Notes under the pieces: generated by a model
What the model saw: only the letters and a program-made list of their open reading frames with translations
The model's database searches: none
What the model was told of the DNA's origin: nothing
Made by a program: the position numbers and the translations under genes
Shown: in pieces, positions 61,167-64,000 of the stretch
Layout of the letters: every line of letters begins with the position of its first letter
How positions within the stretch are numbered: the stretch's first letter is position 1
Assembly (NCBI GenBank): GCA_963514095.1
Contig: CAUPSS010000009.1
Coordinates: 1,054,001 to 1,118,000 of the forward strand
Source of the DNA: Eutrigla gurnardus
Lineage: Eukaryota > Chordata > Actinopteri > Perciformes > Triglidae
Direction: 5' to 3'
Length of the DNA stretch: 64,000 nt

Positions 61167-64000
61167 CCCTGTGATAGACTGGTTACCTGTCTGTCTCTAC
61201 ATGTCTCCCTGTGATAGACTGGTTACCTGTCTGTCTCTACATGTCGGCCCCATGATAGACTGGTTACCTGTCTGTCTCTACATGTCTCCCTGTGATAGAC
61301 TGGTTACCTGTCTGTCTCTACATGTCAGCCCTGTGATAGACTGGTTACCTGTCTGTCTCTACATGTCTCCCTGTGATAGACTGGTTACCTGTCTGTCTCT
61401 ACATGTCTCCCTGTGATAGACTGGTTACCTGTCTGTCTCTACATGTCAGCCCTGTGATAGACTGGTTACCTGTCTGTCTCTACATGTCGGCCCCATGATA
61501 GACTGGTTACCTGTCTGTCTCTACATGTCTCCCTGTGATAGACTGGTTACCTGTCTGTCTCTACATGTCTCCCTGTGATAGACTGGTTACCTGTCTGTCT
61601 CTACATGTCTCCCTGTGATAGACTGGTTACCTGTCTGTCTCTACATGTCTCCCTGTGATAGACTGGTTACCTGTCTGTCTCTACATGTCGGCCCTGTGAT
61701 AGACTGGTTACCTGTCTGTCTCTACATGTCAGCCCTGTGATAGACTGGTTGCCTGTCTGTCTCTACATGTCAGCCCTGTGATAGACTGGTTACCTGTCTG
61801 TCTCTACATGTCTCCCTGTGATAGACTGGTTACCTGTCTGTCTCTACATGTCTCCCTGTGATAGACTGGTTACCTGTATGTCTCTACATGTCAGCCCTGT
61901 GATAGACTGGTTACCTGTCTGTCTCTACATGTCCCCCTGTGATAGACTGGTTACCTGTCGGTCTTTACATGTCTCCCTGTGATAGACTGGTTACCTGTCT
62001 GTCTCTACATGTCTCCCTGTGATAGACTGGTTACCTGTCTGTCTCCACATGTCTCCATGTGATAGACTGGTTACCTGTCTGTCTCTACATGTCAGCCCTA
62101 TGATAGACTGGTTACCTGTCTGTCTCTACATGTCAGCCCTGTGATAGACTGGTTACCTGTCTGTCTCTACATGTCAGCCCTGTGATAGTCTGGTTACCTG
62201 TCTGTCTGTACATGTCTCCCTGTGATAGACTGGTTACCTGTCTGTCTCTACATGTCAGCCCTGTGATAGACTGGTTACCTGTCTGTCTGTACATGTCTCC
62301 CTGTGATAGACTGGTTACCTGTCTGTCTCTACATGTCTCCCTGTGATAGACTGGTTACCTGTCTGTCTCTACATGTCAGCCCTATGATAGACTGGTTACC
62401 TGTCTGTCTCTACATGTCAGCCCTGTGATAGACTGGTTACCTGTCTGTCTCTACATGTCAGCCCTGTGATAGACTGGTTACCTGTCTGTCTGTACATGTC
62501 TCCCTGTGATAGACTGGTTACCTGTCTGTCTCTACATGTCTCCCTGTGATAGACTGGTTACCTGTCTGTCTCTAAATGTCGGCCCCGTGATAGACTGGTT
62601 ACCTGTCTGTCTCTACATGTCTCCCTGTGATAGACTGGTTACCTGTCTGTCTCTACATGTCTCCCTGTGATAGACTGGTTACCTGTCTGTCTCTACATGT
62701 CTCCCTGTGATAGACTGGTTACCTGTCTGTCTCCACATGTCTCCATGTGATAGATTGGTTACCTGTCTGTCTCTACATGTCCCCCTGTGATAGACTGGTT
62801 ACCTGTCTGTCTCTACATGTCTCCCTGTGATAGACTGGTTACCTGTCTGTCTCTACATGTCGGCCCCGTGATAGACTGGTTACCTGTCTGTCTCTACATG
62901 TCTCCCTGTGATAGACTGGTTACCTATCTGTCTCTACATGTCTCCCTGTGATAGACTGGTTACCTGTCTGTCTCGACATGTCCCCCTGTGATAGACTGGT
63001 TACCTGTCTGTCTCTACATGTCTCCCTGTGATAGACTGGTCACCTGTCTGTCTCTACATGTCTCCCTGTGATAGACTGGTTACCTGTCTGTCTTTACATG
63101 TCTCCCTGTGATAGACTGGTTACCTGTCTGTCTCTCCATGTCTCCCTGTGATAGACTGGTTACCTGTCTGTCTCTACATGTCTCCCTGTGATAGACTGGT
63201 TACCTGTCTGTCTCTACATGTCCCCCTGTGATAGACTGGTTACCTGTCTGTCTCTACATGTCTCCATGTGATAGACTGGTTACCTGTCTGTCTCTACATG
63301 TCTCCCTGTGATAGACTGGTTACCTGTCTGTCTCTACATGTCCCCCTGTGATAGACTGGTTACCTGTCTGTCTCTACATATCTCCCTGTGATAGACTGGT
63401 TACCTGTCTGTCTCTACATGTCGGCCCCGTGATAGACTGGTTACCTGTCTGTCTCTACATGTCTCCCTGTGATAGACTGGTTACCTGTCTGTCTCTACAT
63501 GTCTCCCTGTGATAGACTGGTTACCTGTCGGTCTCTACATGTCTCCCTGTGATAGACTGGTTACCTGTCTGTCTCCACATGTCTCCATGTGATAGACTGG
63601 TTACCTGTCTGTCTCTACATGTCCCCCTGTGATAGACTGGTTACCTGTCGGTCTCTACATGTCTCCCTGTGATAGACTGGTTACCTGTCTGTCTCTACAT
63701 GTCTCCCTGTGATAGACTGGTTACGTGTCTGTCTCCACATGTCTCCATGTGATAGACTGGTTACCTGTCTGTCTCTACATGTCAGCCCTATGATAGACTG
63801 GTTACCTGTCTGTCTCTACATGTCAGCCCTGTGATAGACTGGTTACCTGTCTGTTTCTACATGTCAGCCCTGTGATAGACTGGTTACCTGTCTGTCTGTA
63901 CATGTCTCCCTGTGATAGACTGGTTACCTGTCTGTCTCTACATGTCTCCCTGTGATAGACTGGTTACCTGTCTGTCTCTACATGTCAGCCCTGTGATAGA
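60205..64000. repeat. Third, rearranged partial copy of the 6.9-kb block
   Basis: It follows 54,767 onward in three steps: offset 5,438 to about 61,721, offset 5,761 from 62,045, and offset 5,922 from about 63,521. The steps equal 323 bp (8 units) and 161 bp (4 units) present here but not in the other copies at those points. GTGAAAG of the other copies is GTGATAG here near 62,988. A private ACATATC lies near 63,377 and CTGTATGTC near 61,876. Left of 61,166 it overlaps the end of copy 2. Confidence 0.8.
61722..62044. repeat. 323-bp segment absent from the two 6,881-bp copies
   Basis: Eight units (five 40-mers and three 41-mers by length) lie between points that are adjacent at 56,283/56,284 and 49,402/49,403. 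They run CAG, GGTTGCC with CAG, CTCCC, CTCCC, CAG, CCCCC, TCGGTC, CTCCC, the same order as near 51.8-52.1 kb. A deletion in the other copies explains this as well as an insertion here. Confidence 0.75.

Larger units (their letters stand above)
1..64000. repeat. Tandem satellite array of 40/41-bp units filling the window
   Basis: The same unit repeats head to tail with no break. A consensus 40-bp copy is 82-121 and a 41-bp copy is 1-41. Within the 40-mer, GGTTACC lies at unit positions 3-9, CTGTCTGTCTCT at 9-20, the palindrome ACATGT at 21-26, and GTGATAGA at 33-40. The 41-mer replaces CTCCC with CAGCCC or CGGCCC after ACATGT, which adds one base. The + strand is pyrimidine-rich: the 40-mer has 15 T, 11 C, 8 G and 6 A. 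The consensus has no CpG. I saw no inverted unit, no unrelated insertion and no flanking single-copy DNA, so the array extends beyond both ends. Homology of all units is plain by eye. Genomic location and function are not shown by the sequence. Confidence 0.98.
46641..64000. repeat. Compartment C of the array
   Basis: Private markers are TCTCCATG (A to C at unit position 21), CCCCGTG in CGG-type units, CTAAATG, CTCGAC and ACGTGTCTG. ACGTG occurs at about 48181, 50919, 53619, 55062, 57800, 60500 and 63722. Units of the CAGCTGTGTG, CTCCATTTG, GTGTAAG and TATCTAC types are absent. Most of the compartment is a 6,881-bp block present twice, followed by a third partial copy. It looks like the most recently amplified part of the window. 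Confidence 0.75.

Noticed and set aside
1284..61416. Several tens of + strand open frames of 68 to 135 codons with near-identical Cys-rich 27-residue repeats
   Set aside because: They are the satellite read in frame across 81-bp pairs. Copies coincide with HOR copies, most start at GTG, there is no splice, promoter or domain signal, and frames end as soon as two like-length units adjoin. I do not annotate them as genes.
1..64000. CRISPR array
   Set aside because: There are no unique spacers. Adjacent units are homologous along their full length, and no cas-like gene is present.
1..64000. Centromere signature (CENP-B box)
   Set aside because: I saw no match to the 17-bp CENP-B box core in the unit or its variants. 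Centromeric identity cannot be argued from HOR structure alone.
1..64000. G-quadruplex or stable hairpin potential
   Set aside because: The - strand has only short isolated G runs (GGG to GGGGG) about 40 bp apart. GGTNACC and ACATGT are too short to form stable hairpins.
1..64000. p53-like half sites around ACATGTCT
   Set aside because: CTACATGTCT has the CATG core and the 3' pyrimidines, but two of the three 5' purines are wrong, so it does not fit the half-site consensus.
1..64000. Telomeric or simple-sequence origin
   Set aside because: CTGTCTGTCT suggests a CTGT microsatellite seed, but only two to three CTGT steps occur per unit and no pure tract or TTAGGG repeat is present, so origin is unproven.

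Overview
The whole 64 kb window is one tandem-repeat array (satellite or very long minisatellite DNA). I found no gene, RNA gene, transposon or single-copy sequence in it. The basic unit is 40 bp, with a 41-bp sister form. It runs head to tail in one orientation from base 1 to base 64000, and the window begins and ends exactly on a unit boundary. I estimate about 1,590 units from the mean unit length (not a machine count). The array continues past both ends, so its full size and flanks are unknown. A locus like this points to a eukaryote. The near absence of CpG in the consensus unit, with CpG only in minority variants, fits a methylated vertebrate-type genome. Species and chromosomal position (centromeric, subtelomeric or interstitial) cannot be decided from the sequence.

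Units differ by a small set of recurrent substitutions that appear in a reproducible order. This makes higher-order repeats (HORs) of roughly 1.4 to 7 kb, which have themselves been copied in a nested way. Three compartments can be told apart by private markers. Compartment A (1 to about 26.4 kb) carries the GTGTAAG variant and repeat shifts of 2,341, 4,680, about 7,949, 6,332, 4,273 and about 1,400 bp. Compartment B (about 26.4 to 46.6 kb) carries the TATCTAC variant and a ladder of offsets of 2,944, 3,141, 2,496, 2,013 and 2,702 bp. Compartment C (about 46.6 to 64 kb) carries the CTCTCCATG, ACGTG and CCCCGTG variants and a tandem duplication of 6,881 bp (47,405-54,285 and 54,286-61,166). A third, rearranged partial copy of that unit runs to the window end.

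Open frames of 68 to 135 codons on the + strand come from 81-bp (40+41) unit pairs and are best read as repeat artefacts. The interest of this window lies in its repeat history: nested unequal exchange, a CpG-decay series among the 41-bp units, a conserved palindromic GGTNACC core in most units, and very recent duplication (or assembly duplication) in the right third.
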